From NCBI GenBank assembly GCA_021741355.1, contig JAIOXZ010000027.1:1-50118 (forward strand): DNA of 50,118 nt, read 5' to 3'. A program made the translations under genes and the position numbers. The DNA is from Caulobacter sp. GTDB lineage: Bacteria > Pseudomonadota > Alphaproteobacteria > Caulobacterales > Caulobacteraceae. This document shows positions 15,829 to 23,470 of the stretch, piece after piece (within the stretch, counting starts at the first letter, position 1; the number at the start of each line of letters is the position of its first letter). The notes under the pieces are model-generated. The model was not told the DNA's origin. It did no database searches and saw only the letters and a list, made by a program, of their open reading frames with translations.

Positions 15829-17663
15829 CTGGCCATCTCCCCGGCGGCGTTCACATCGACCGCGCCCATGCCCCGGGCCAGTTCGGCCTGGATGAAGCGC
15901 GCCGTGATCGGCGAGCCGTCGTAGTTGAGCACCTTCACCAGCCGGGCCGGATCGACCCCGCCTTCGTTGATCAGCAGCGCGCGAAGCTGGGCGTCGCGGT
16001 TCTGCTCGACCACGAAGACCAGCTCGTGATGGGCGATGAAGTCGAACACCTCGCCCGGGAACGGGAAGGCGCGGACCCGCAGGGCGTCGACGTGCAGGCC
16101 ACGGGCCTCAAGCCCCGCAAGGGCCTCGTCCATCGCCGGCGAGGTCGAGCCGTAATAGATCACGCCATAGGCCGTCTGTTTGCCGGCCTTGCGCTGGACC
16201 GGCGCCGGCACGAGCGACTTGGCCGTCTCGAACTTGCGCAGCAGCCGCTCCATGTTGTCGACATAGACGGCGCCCTCTTCGCTGTAGCGGGCGTAGGGGT
16301 CGCGCGAGGTGCCGCGGGTGAAATAGGCGCCCTTCGACGGATGGGTCGCCGGCAGGGTGCGGAACGGGATGCCGTCCCCGTCGACGTCCTTGTAGCGGCC
16401 GAAGTCGGCGCCGGCGTCGAGCATCTGGGCGGTCATGACCTTGCCGTGGTCGAGGACCTTGCTGTCATCCCATTTGAAGGGATCGATCAGCCACTCGTTC
16501 ATGCCCATGTCGAGGTCGAGCATCACGAAGATCATCGTCTGCAGCCGGTCGGCGAGATCGAAGGCCTGGGCCCCGAATTCGAAGCACTCGTTCGGGCCTT
16601 CCGGCAGCAACAGGACGTGTTTGGTGTCGCCGTGGCTGGCGTAGGCCGCCGACAGGATGTCCGACTGCTGGGTGCGGGTCGGCATGCCCGTCGAGGGACC
16701 GCCGCGCTGCACGTCGAAGATCACCGCCGGGATTTCGGCGAAGTAGCTGAGGCCGATGAACTCCTGCATCAGCGAGACGCCGGGGCCAGAGGTGCAGGTG
16801 AAGGCCCGCGAGCCGTTCCAGCCGGCGCCGACGACGATGCCGATCGAGGCGATCTCGTCCTCGGCCTGGACGATGGCGTAGCGCGCCTCGCCCGTCTCCG
16901 GATCGTGCCGCAGCTTCTTGCAGTAGTCGATGAAGCCTTCCGCCACCGAGGTGGAGGGCGTGATCGGATACCAGGCGCAGACCGTCGCCCCGCCATAAAC
17001 CGCGCCGAGCGCCGCGGCGGTGTTGCCGTCGACGAAGATGCGGTCACCCACCGCGTCGGCGCGCTTAAGCTGCAGACCCAGCGGCTTGAGGTTGGCCTTC
17101 GCATGGTTGAAGCCGATGCCCATGGCCTCGATGTTGGCCGGGATCAGCGCCGGCTTGGAGGCGTACTCCTCGGCCAGCAGGGCCTCGACGACCTCCGGCT
17201 CGATCCCGAGCAGGAAGGTCAGCGCGCCCAGATAGATGATGTTCTTCAGCACCTTGCGCTTGGACGGCTCGGCGTAGGCAGCGTTGCACAGGGCGGTCAG
17301 CGGGATGCCGACGACGGTGATGTCATCGCGGAACTTGCTGGCCGGCATCGGCTTGGTGGAGTCGTAGAACAGGTAGCCGCCGCTATCGATCTCGGCGACG
17401 TCGCGGTCCCAGGTCTGCGGGTTCATGGCGACCATCAGGTCGACCCCGCCGCGCCGGCCCAGCCAGCCCTGACCGCTGACGCGGATCTCGTACCAGGTCG
17501 GCAGACCCTGGATGTTGGACGGGAAGATGTTGCGCGCGGCGACTGCCACGCCCATCCGCAGGATCGCCTTGACGAACAGGCCGTTGGCCGAAGCCGAGCC
17601 GGAGCCGTTGACGTTGGCGAACTTGACGACGAAGTCGTTCACAGCCTCGATCGGACGGGTCAT
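15825..17663 (-). CDS. korA: 2-oxoacid:ferredoxin oxidoreductase, fused gamma-alpha subunit (KorA-like)
   Basis: Protein of 612 residues. The N-terminal gamma domain (about 1-190) begins FVVKFANVNGSGSASANGLF and binds CoA; the alpha domain carries the family signature WYPITPSTSVAEGF (about 235-248), then AEDEIASIG, TSGPGVSLMQEF and VQRGGPSTGMPTRTQQSD, which line the 2-oxoacid site. ATG 17663 overlaps the stop of the upstream flavoprotein gene (ATGA) and has GGGGGA upstream; an in-frame ATG three codons earlier (17672) is possible. The open frame continues upstream but only as shadow of the flavoprotein gene. The fused gamma-alpha form is that of Mycobacterium- and Hydrogenobacter-type KGOR. 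Confidence 0.92.
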   Translation of the reverse strand: MTRPIEAVNDFVVKFANVNGSGSASANGLFVKAILRMGVAVAARNIFPSNIQGLPTWYEIRVSGQGWLGRRGGVDLMVAMNPQTWDRDVAEIDSGGYLFYDSTKPMPASKFRDDITVVGIPLTALCNAAYAEPSKRKVLKNIIYLGALTFLLGIEPEVVEALLAEEYASKPALIPANIEAMGIGFNHAKANLKPLGLQLKRADAVGDRIFVDGNTAAALGAVYGGATVCAWYPITPSTSVAEGFIDYCKKLRHDPETGEARYAIVQAEDEIASIGIVVGAGWNGSRAFTCTSGPGVSLMQEFIGLSYFAEIPAVIFDVQRGGPSTGMPTRTQQSDILSAAYASHGDTKHVLLLPEGPNECFEFGAQAFDLADRLQTMIFVMLDLDMGMNEWLIDPFKWDDSKVLDHGKVMTAQMLDAGADFGRYKDVDGDGIPFRTLPATHPSKGAYFTRGTSRDPYARYSEEGAVYVDNMERLLRKFETAKSLVPAPVQRKAGKQTAYGVIYYGSTSPAMDEALAGLEARGLHVDALRVRAFPFPGEVFDFIAHHELVFVVEQNRDAQLRALLINEGGVDPARLVKVLNYDGSPITARFIQAELARGMGAVDVNAAGEMAR

Positions 17664-19444
17664 TTCGAGCATCCCCCGCCAGCGTGGGTCATTTCGATGA
17701 CGAACTTCTGCATGTCCCAGGCGCCCGTCGGGCAGCGCTCGGCGCAGAGTCCGCAGTGCAGGCAGACGTCCTCGTCCTTCACCAGCACCCGGCCCGTCGG
17801 CAGGCTGCCGGACACGTACAGGTCCTGCGTCAGGTTCAGCGCCGGCGCCTTGAGGCGGGGCCGAAGCTCCTCCTCCTCGCCGTTGACGGTGAAGGTGATG
17901 CAATCCGTCGGGCAGATGTCGACGCAGGCGTCGCACTCGATGCACAGCGGGGCGGCGAACACCGTCTGGACGTCGCAGTTCAGGCAGCGCTGCGTCTCGG
18001 CCCAGGAGCGGGGATCGTCGAAGCCCAGCTCGACCTCGGCCTTCACGTCGGCCAGGGCCTCGGCGATCGGCAGCAGCGGCACCTTCTGACGGTCCTCGTC
18101 GGAGACGTCGTTGTCGTAGCTCCACTCGTGGATGCCCATCTTCTGCGAGGAGACCAGCACGCCCGGCGGCGGCCGCAGGCGCAGGTCCCCGCCGCGGCAG
18201 AAGCGGTCGATCGAGATCGCCGCGTCATGGCCGTGCGCGACGGCCCAGATGATGTTCTTGGGCCCGAAAGCCGCATCCCCGCCGAAGAAGACGTTCGGCA
18301 GGCTGGACTGGAAGGTCAGCTCGTCGACGACCGGCATGCCCCACTCGTCGAAGGTCAGGCCGATGTCGCGCTCGATCCAGGGGAAGCTGTTCTCCTGGCC
18401 GATGGCGACCAGCACGTCGTCGCATTCGAAGTGCTGGTCCGGCTCGCCGGTGGGCTTCAGCGACCGCCGGCCCTTCTCGTCATAGACCGCGCCGACCTTT
18501 TCGAACGTCACGCCGGTGAGCTTGCCGTTCTCGTGCGTGAAGGCCTTGGGCACCAGGAAGTCGTGGATCGGGATGCCCTCGTGCTGGGCGTCCTCCTTCT
18601 CCCAGGGCGAGGCCTTCATTTCCGAGAAGCCGGACCGGACGATGACCTTCACGTCCTCACCGCCGAGGCGACGCGAGGTGCGGCAGCAGTCCATGGCGGT
18701 GTTGCCGCCGCCCAGCACGATCACGCGCCGGCCGATCTGTTCGATATGGCCGAACGAGACGCTGGAGAGCCAGTCGATGCCGATATGGATGTTGGCGGCG
18801 GCCTCCTGCCGGCCGGGCACGTCCAGGTCCCGGCCGCGCGGCGCGCCGGTGCCGACGAAGATGGCGTCGTAGTCTTCCCTGAGCAGGGCGCCCAGGCTGT
18901 CGATCCGCTCGCCCAGCCGCATCTCCAGCCCGAGGCCGGTGATGAAGCCCATCTCCTCGTCGATGACGCTTTCGGGCAGCCGGAACCGCGGGATCTGGCT
19001 GCGGATCATGCCGCCGGCCTTGGTGTCCGCGTCGTAGACGGTGACGTGATAGCCGAGCGGCGCGAGGTCGCGGGCGACCGTCATCGCGGCGGGGCCCGCC
19101 CCGACACAGGCGATCCGCTTGCCGATCAGCTGCGTGGGCGCCGACGGCATCCGGGCGGCGACGTCACCCTTGTTGTCGGCGGCGACGCGCTTGAGGCGGC
19201 AGATAGCCACCGGCTCCTCGTCGACACGCCCGCGCCGGCAGGCCGGCTCGCAGGGACGGTCGCAGGTCCGCCCGAGAATCCCGGGAAAAACGTTGGACTT
19301 CCAGTTGACCATGTACGCGTCGGCGTGACGGCCTTGGGCGATCAGACGGATGTACTCGGGCACAGGCGTATGGGCCGGACAGGCCCACTGACAATCGACG
19401 ACCTTGTGGAAGTATTCCGGCGCCTCGGTGTTCGTAGGCTCCAA
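17660..19444 (-). CDS. GltD-like FAD/NAD(P)-binding oxidoreductase with two 4Fe-4S clusters
   Basis: Protein of 594 residues. The N-terminal region (about 1-95) is the glutamate-synthase-beta type Fe-S domain, with cysteines in CQWACP and GRTCDRPCEPACRRG. The dinucleotide-binding folds follow (ACVGAGPAAMTVARDL; VIVLGGGNTAMDCCR), with FFGGDAAFGP closing the FAD site. A C-terminal ferredoxin module carries two cluster motifs, CIECDACVDICP and CLHCGLCAERCP. It probably links the ferredoxin-type electrons of KorAB to NAD(P). The start is a TTG with GAGAGGAG about ten bases upstream; no ATG fits the conserved N-terminus. First gene of the three-gene operon. Confidence 0.88.
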   Translation of the reverse strand: MEPTNTEAPEYFHKVVDCQWACPAHTPVPEYIRLIAQGRHADAYMVNWKSNVFPGILGRTCDRPCEPACRRGRVDEEPVAICRLKRVAADNKGDVAARMPSAPTQLIGKRIACVGAGPAAMTVARDLAPLGYHVTVYDADTKAGGMIRSQIPRFRLPESVIDEEMGFITGLGLEMRLGERIDSLGALLREDYDAIFVGTGAPRGRDLDVPGRQEAAANIHIGIDWLSSVSFGHIEQIGRRVIVLGGGNTAMDCCRTSRRLGGEDVKVIVRSGFSEMKASPWEKEDAQHEGIPIHDFLVPKAFTHENGKLTGVTFEKVGAVYDEKGRRSLKPTGEPDQHFECDDVLVAIGQENSFPWIERDIGLTFDEWGMPVVDELTFQSSLPNVFFGGDAAFGPKNIIWAVAHGHDAAISIDRFCRGGDLRLRPPPGVLVSSQKMGIHEWSYDNDVSDEDRQKVPLLPIAEALADVKAEVELGFDDPRSWAETQRCLNCDVQTVFAAPLCIECDACVDICPTDCITFTVNGEEEELRPRLKAPALNLTQDLYVSGSLPTGRVLVKDEDVCLHCGLCAERCPTGAWDMQKFVIEMTHAGGGCSK

Positions 19445-19591
19445 CGCGTAGAACTCCTCTCCCCCTGCTCCCGTGTCTGAATGAGGAAGGCCGTTCCAGC
19501 TACTGAAGGACCGGCCGTCCTACGTCCGCACAAGATGCTCGAACATTTGTTTTAACGCGCGTCGTTCGGCCTATCCAGCCCGCCGCGACGA

Positions 19592-19927
19592 TTAATCGCT
19601 TTCGGGAGCCGGCGCCGGCGCGCGTGACGTCATGCCCGAGGCGGCGGCGTCATCGGCGATCTGGTCGTCCGACGCCGGATCGATGCCTGCGTCGCGCGGA
19701 ATCGGGATCGCGGCCGCCTTCGGTTCGGGCGCCGAGGGCGCGGGAATCGTGCCCGGATCAGGCAGCTGGCCCGCCGCTGTCGCCGCCGCGTCGTCCGCCG
19801 CCGTACGGGTGTCGGCGCCGTCGCCGGACCCCGCATTCAGGAACAGCAGCGCCGACAGCGTCAGCGCAATACCCGCCAGGATTCCGACCAGCAGCCAGAA
19901 CCAGCTGCCCCCCGATTTCTGAGCCAT
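19592..19927 (-). CDS. small membrane-anchored protein of unknown function
   Basis: 111 residues. After a short polar N-terminus (MAQKSGGS) there is one membrane helix, WFWLLVGILAGIALTLSALLF (roughly 9-29), and then a Pro/Ala/Asp-rich, probably disordered tail that would sit in the periplasm. I do not recognise a domain. Third positions are rich in G/C, and it starts 14 bases after the DUF882 gene on the same strand, so co-transcription with the cell-wall genes is likely. Confidence 0.65.
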   Translation of the reverse strand: MAQKSGGSWFWLLVGILAGIALTLSALLFLNAGSGDGADTRTAADDAAATAAGQLPDPGTIPAPSAPEPKAAAIPIPRDAGIDPASDDQIADDAAASGMTSRAPAPAPESD

Positions 19928-19941
19928 GAGTCTTCTACCCC

Positions 19942-20595
19942 CTACGCGCCCTGCCAGGTTCTGACAGGACCGATATCAACATGGACGAACGCCGAGTCCG
20001 GATAGTAGCCGACGCCGCCGCCCTGCAAGGTCAGCGCGGCGTCGCGGAAGCCGGTCAGCGACACATCGTTGAGCCGCACATCCATCGCCTTGCCTTCCAT
20101 ATGCAGGCTCTTCTTCGCCACCTGGCTGGTCCCGTTGGCCGCGGCGCTCTGGCCGCTCAGCATGGCGTTGGTCTGGGCCGAACGGAAGGCCGAGATGATC
20201 CGGTAGGGCTCCCTGGAGCCGGTCAGCGACTGCAGCGTGAACAGGATGTCCAGCAGCCGCACATCGATCGGATGCACCTCGGTCGAGCGGAAGTCGCGCA
20301 GCAGCGTGTTGATCGCCCCAAGCGCGTCCCAGACGTACTTGCCGTCTTCCCAGTAAACGACTTCGAGGTTCTCGCCGGTGTGCAGGTGGCGGAACTTCAG
20401 ATGACGCGGGCCGGGCGGCGGCGGGGTCAGCGGAACCGGCGACAGCAGAAAGTCGGGATAGGCGTCTTCAGGATCGTCACGCGGGCCGTAGCCGTCGGCG
20501 ACCGGCGGCGCGGCCTCCTGGGCGCGAGCGGACGTGGCCGCGGTGGTCGCCAGCCCGGCCAGACCGGCCGTCAGCAGCGACCGGCGCGGGATCAA
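19942..20595 (-). CDS. DUF882/peptidase M15-family endopeptidase (MepK/YcbK-like)
   Basis: Exported 217-residue protein. The N-terminus MIPRRSLLTAGLAG...ARAQEA is a Tat-like signal (RRSLL). The zinc site is complete: SLHMEGKAMDVRL supplies a His and an Asp, and FVHVDIG the last His. E. coli MepK, the family's characterised member, cuts D-Ala-mDAP and especially mDAP-mDAP cross-links in peptidoglycan. The start overlaps the stop of the L,D-transpeptidase gene (ATGA), so an enzyme that makes 3-3 cross-links and one able to cut them are made together, as with ycbB-ycbK in E. coli. Confidence 0.88.
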   Translation of the reverse strand: MIPRRSLLTAGLAGLATTAATSARAQEAAPPVADGYGPRDDPEDAYPDFLLSPVPLTPPPPGPRHLKFRHLHTGENLEVVYWEDGKYVWDALGAINTLLRDFRSTEVHPIDVRLLDILFTLQSLTGSREPYRIISAFRSAQTNAMLSGQSAAANGTSQVAKKSLHMEGKAMDVRLNDVSLTGFRDAALTLQGGGVGYYPDSAFVHVDIGPVRTWQGA

Positions 20596-22115
20596 GCGCC
20601 GCGCCCCTGCGCCGCGATCCGCTGCATCAGCAGGGTATCCCAGCCATAGGGGTCCTGGCGGAAGTTCACCTGGCCGTCGGGCGTCACATAGGCCGTCCAG
20701 TACAGCAGGAACACCGCGACCGGCCGGGCGACCGGCGCGCGGGTGGTCTTGCCACCGGCGATCGTTGCGTCGATGGCCTCGGGCGTCCAGACCGGGTCGC
20801 CCTCCATGATCGCACGGGCCAGGGCGAGCGGCTTTTCAAGCCGCACACAGCCGTGGCTGGCCAGGCGTGTGTACCGCGCGAAACCGCCCTTGCTCGGCGT
20901 GTCGTGCAGATAGACGGCGTAGGGATTGAGGAAGTCGAACTTGATCAGACCCAGCGCGCTGCCCGGACCGGGCGCCTGCTGAAGACCGCCGCCCGGAAGG
21001 ATGCGGAAGCCGGCGCTGGCGAGATAGGCCCGGCCCTTCGGGAACAACTCGCGCGCGGCGATGCCGGCCGGCACGTTCCAGGGCGGGTTCAGCACGATGC
21101 TGTGGATGTCGGAGCGCAGCAGCGGCGTTTCACCGCCGTTGGGCTTGCCGGTCACCGCCCGCATGGACAGCGCAGGCTGGTCGTTCTTGTAGAGTGTCAG
21201 AACCCCCGCGGCGACGTTCACCTGGACCCGGTCGGCCGGCAGGACCGACGGCAGCCAGCGCCAGCGTTCCATGTTGGCGACGATCTGGTCGAGGCGACGC
21301 TGGACCGGGATGTTGAGCGCATTGCGGGTCGCGGCGTTGACCACGCCCGTCGGCTCCAGGCCCATCCGCTTCTGGGCGCGCTTGACCGCCTCGGCCAGCG
21401 CCATGTCGAACACCGGCTCGCCGACCGGCGCCAGGGCGCCCGGCGTCGCCGGAGCCGTCGCCGTCGCCGGGGCCGCAGGCTGGGTGAGCGTGGCCGCGGC
21501 GGGTGCGGCGGGATCCTCGATGGCCAGCCGCGCACGCAGGGCCTCGACGGCGAAACCGGTCGCGCCGAGCTTCAGGTCAGGACCGGTCGGCAGGGACTGC
21601 CAGCCGCCCCGCTCGCGGATCGTACGATAGGTGACCAGTCCCCGCTGCAGCGTCTCGTAGCCGGGATAGTCGGGCGGCAGGCTCTTCAGCCAGGCCTCCA
21701 GACGGTCGTCATAGACCGCGCGGGCCAGGCCGCCGCGGGCGTCGAACGGCAGCGGCCGCAGGCCCCAGTCGTCGCGGAATCCTGACAGCGCCAGACGGCC
21801 CGTCTTCACGGCGCGCGCATAACGGATGACGGCCTCGACCAGACCGGCGTCGCCGGGACTGCGCGGCGCGAACTCGTCGGGCTCGAAGCCATGACGATCG
21901 GACTCGGCCAGGGTGCGCTGCAGCAGCTCCGCCTGGGCCGGCGTCAGGGTTATGGGCGCGGTGGGCGAGAGCGGCGCGGGGCGCGCGAACGTGGACGGAG
22001 GCGCCGGCGCCTGGGCCATCGCCGGCGACAGGGCGCTCACCATGACAGCCGCGGCGAAGCAGACCGTGGCGACTTTACGCGTCAGAAGCGGCATCGAACC
22101 CGTGCGCCCTTTCAT
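20592..22115 (-). CDS. L,D-transpeptidase of the LdtD/YcbB type
   Basis: Periplasmic murein L,D-transpeptidase of about 507 residues. A signal peptide (MKGRTGSMPLLTRKVATVCF... to AMAQA) is followed by the LdtD scaffold domain, a peptidoglycan-binding helix unit (LAEAVKRAQKRMGLEPTGVV) and the catalytic YkuD domain: VNVAAGVLTLYKND at the start and HDTPSKGGF...ASHGCVRLEKP at the end, with the nucleophilic cysteine in SHGCVR. ATG 22115 is chosen because it gives a normal signal peptide; a GTG at 22157 and an ATG at 22094 are also in frame. It is the large, two-domain type rather than the small ErfK type. Confidence 0.9.
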   Translation of the reverse strand: MKGRTGSMPLLTRKVATVCFAAAVMVSALSPAMAQAPAPPSTFARPAPLSPTAPITLTPAQAELLQRTLAESDRHGFEPDEFAPRSPGDAGLVEAVIRYARAVKTGRLALSGFRDDWGLRPLPFDARGGLARAVYDDRLEAWLKSLPPDYPGYETLQRGLVTYRTIRERGGWQSLPTGPDLKLGATGFAVEALRARLAIEDPAAPAAATLTQPAAPATATAPATPGALAPVGEPVFDMALAEAVKRAQKRMGLEPTGVVNAATRNALNIPVQRRLDQIVANMERWRWLPSVLPADRVQVNVAAGVLTLYKNDQPALSMRAVTGKPNGGETPLLRSDIHSIVLNPPWNVPAGIAARELFPKGRAYLASAGFRILPGGGLQQAPGPGSALGLIKFDFLNPYAVYLHDTPSKGGFARYTRLASHGCVRLEKPLALARAIMEGDPVWTPEAIDATIAGGKTTRAPVARPVAVFLLYWTAYVTPDGQVNFRQDPYGWDTLLMQRIAAQGRGA

Positions 22116-22345
22116 CCCAGCACCAAACCCTAGCAGAGCATTTATCGCTACGCGCACCGTTGTCTCCCCTCACACGAAAAGAGATCACAGGTGTTGCAGT
22201 CCCGCCTGTCCCTGCCCCTGGAGGGGAAGGCCGCCGCCACCCTGTTCGACAACGCAGGCGCGCCGAAGATGTTTCAAGGTCTCCCGTCAGACACTATCGC
22301 GCCGCATGTCTCGCAATCGGGCGCGTGTTGGGCCATATGAGGGCC

Positions 22346-22720
22346 ATGACCGAAAACGCCCCCACGCGCCCGTTCCGGACGGGCCTCCTGCGCGGCCTGC
22401 GCGGACGTTGCCCCAACTGCGACAAGGGTCGCCTGTTCCGGAGCTACCTGAAGGTCGCGCCCGTCTGCGACGCCTGCGGCCACAACCTCGGCGCCTACAA
22501 GGCCGATGACGGCCCGGCCTATTTCACCATCCTGCTGGTCGGCCACCTCGTCGTCGCGCCGGCCTTCTTCTTCCCCTTCATGTGGGAAACCTCGCCCTGG
22601 GTGATCGTACCGGGCGCGCTGGTCGCGTTGACGACGCTGATCCTGATCCTGCTGCCCCGCATCAAGGGCGCCTTCCTGGGCGCCCTGTGGTCGATCCGGC
22701 CGGCGCCGGCCCACGGCTGA
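22346..22720 (+). CDS. DUF983 family membrane protein with zinc ribbon
   Basis: 124 residues. A four-cysteine ribbon (CPNCDKGRLF... VCDACGHNL) is followed by two membrane helices (AYFTILLVGHLVVAPAFFF and VIVPGALVALTTLILILL) and a short tail (WSIRPAP), the exact DUF983 layout. Function is unknown; the family is common in alphaproteobacteria, often close to cytochrome-oxidase or RNase genes. ATG 22346 has GAGG four bases upstream; ATG 22337 is an alternative. The open frame back to 22160 is non-conserved. Divergent from the transpeptidase gene across about 230 bases. Confidence 0.82.
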   Translation: MTENAPTRPFRTGLLRGLRGRCPNCDKGRLFRSYLKVAPVCDACGHNLGAYKADDGPAYFTILLVGHLVVAPAFFFPFMWETSPWVIVPGALVALTTLILILLPRIKGAFLGALWSIRPAPAHG

Positions 22721-22808
22721 CGCCTCACGCGTTTGTGGCCGCCCGCGCGATTGACCGGCGGCGGCGGGAACCGGACTGTCGGGCTTCCGACAGCAGAGGA
22801 GCGCCCGC

Positions 22809-22985
22809 GTGGCCCACAAGTTCGAGATCTACAAGGACAAGGCCGGCGAGTTCCGGGTCCGGTTCAAATACAATGACGAAGTGATGTTCTCCACCGAGGG
22901 CTACAGCTCCAAGGCCTCCGCCCAGAACGCCATCGCCTCGATCAAGAAGAACGGCCCGGACGCGCCGACCGAAGACAACAGCTGA
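22809..22985 (+). CDS. DUF1508/YegP-family small protein
   Basis: 58 residues starting at a GTG with GAGGAG eight bases upstream. The sequence KFEIYKDKAGEFRVRFKYND then STEGYSSKASAQNAIASIKKN is one complete DUF1508 repeat (beta-beta-beta-alpha); YegP of E. coli has two. Many members have a Trp/Arg FRWR-like site; here it is FRVRF. Function unknown. The real gene is shorter than a typical gene-caller cut-off. Confidence 0.85.
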   Translation: MAHKFEIYKDKAGEFRVRFKYNDEVMFSTEGYSSKASAQNAIASIKKNGPDAPTEDNS

Positions 22986-23084
22986 CGCACCCGCTGCGGC
23001 GCTCCTGAACAGCCACCGGAACCGCAAGCCCTCGCCGGGAATTGATCTGGCGAAGCCGGGGCCGTTCTGTTCAGGAGACATCGC

Positions 23085-23240
23085 ATGCTGGGGACCATCC
23101 TCATTGTTGTTCTTATTCTCGCCGTCATCGGCTCGCTGCCGACCTGGGGGCACTCCAGGTCCTGGGGCTACTATCCCAGCGGCGGTCTCGGCCTTGTTCT
23201 GATCATCCTGATCATCCTGTTCCTGATGGGCAGGCTGTAG
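23085..23240 (+). CDS. DUF3309 family small membrane protein
   Basis: 51 residues, nearly all hydrophobic: helix MLGTILIVVLILAVIGSLP, a short loop with the family hallmark PTWGHSRSWGYYPSGG, and helix LGLVLIILIILFLMGRL. An AGGAGA lies upstream. This is the standard DUF3309 layout in alphaproteobacteria; members are often found near stress-related small genes. Function unknown. Its stop is followed within six bases by a family B palindromic doublet, which may form the 3' end of its transcript. Confidence 0.85.
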   Translation: MLGTILIVVLILAVIGSLPTWGHSRSWGYYPSGGLGLVLIILIILFLMGRL

Positions 23241-23245
23241 GGCTC

Positions 23246-23405
23246 TCTCTCCCCTTCATGGGGAGGGACAGACCGCGAAGCGGTCAGGGTGGGGAGGCTG
23301 GAAGCCCTGCCGGAAGCGGCCATGTGGCGACCACCTTCCCCACCCGTCCCGTCATCGCCGCTTCGCGGCGAGACCGGTCCACCCTCCCCATGAAGGGGAG
23401 GGAGA
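23246..23405. repeat. family B palindromic doublet
   Basis: Left arm 23246-23297 contains CCCCTTCATGGGGAGGG, then hairpin GACCGC-GAA-GCGGTC, then AGGGTGGGGAGG. Right arm 23335-23405 is its inverted counterpart (CTTCCCCACCC, hairpin TCGCCGC-TTC-GCGGCGA, CCCTCCCCATGAAGGGGAGGG). The inner hairpins differ in sequence but both pair. The spacer is about 37 bases. The order palindrome, GAA-loop hairpin, GGGTGGGG is the same as in the arms around the DUF559 gene, so both belong to one repeat type. Confidence 0.8.
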
Positions 23406-23470
23406 ATTACTTCCCCTCACCCCATGCCGCGCCTAACCTCCCCTCAACTGAACCGGTTCGGGGGGACGGC

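Noticed and set aside
19542..19560. Operator or SOS box near ATGCTCGAACAT upstream of the korA flavoprotein
   Set aside because: The palindrome is imperfect (one mismatched pair) and the GTTC-N7-GTTC spacing of alphaproteobacterial LexA sites is not met.
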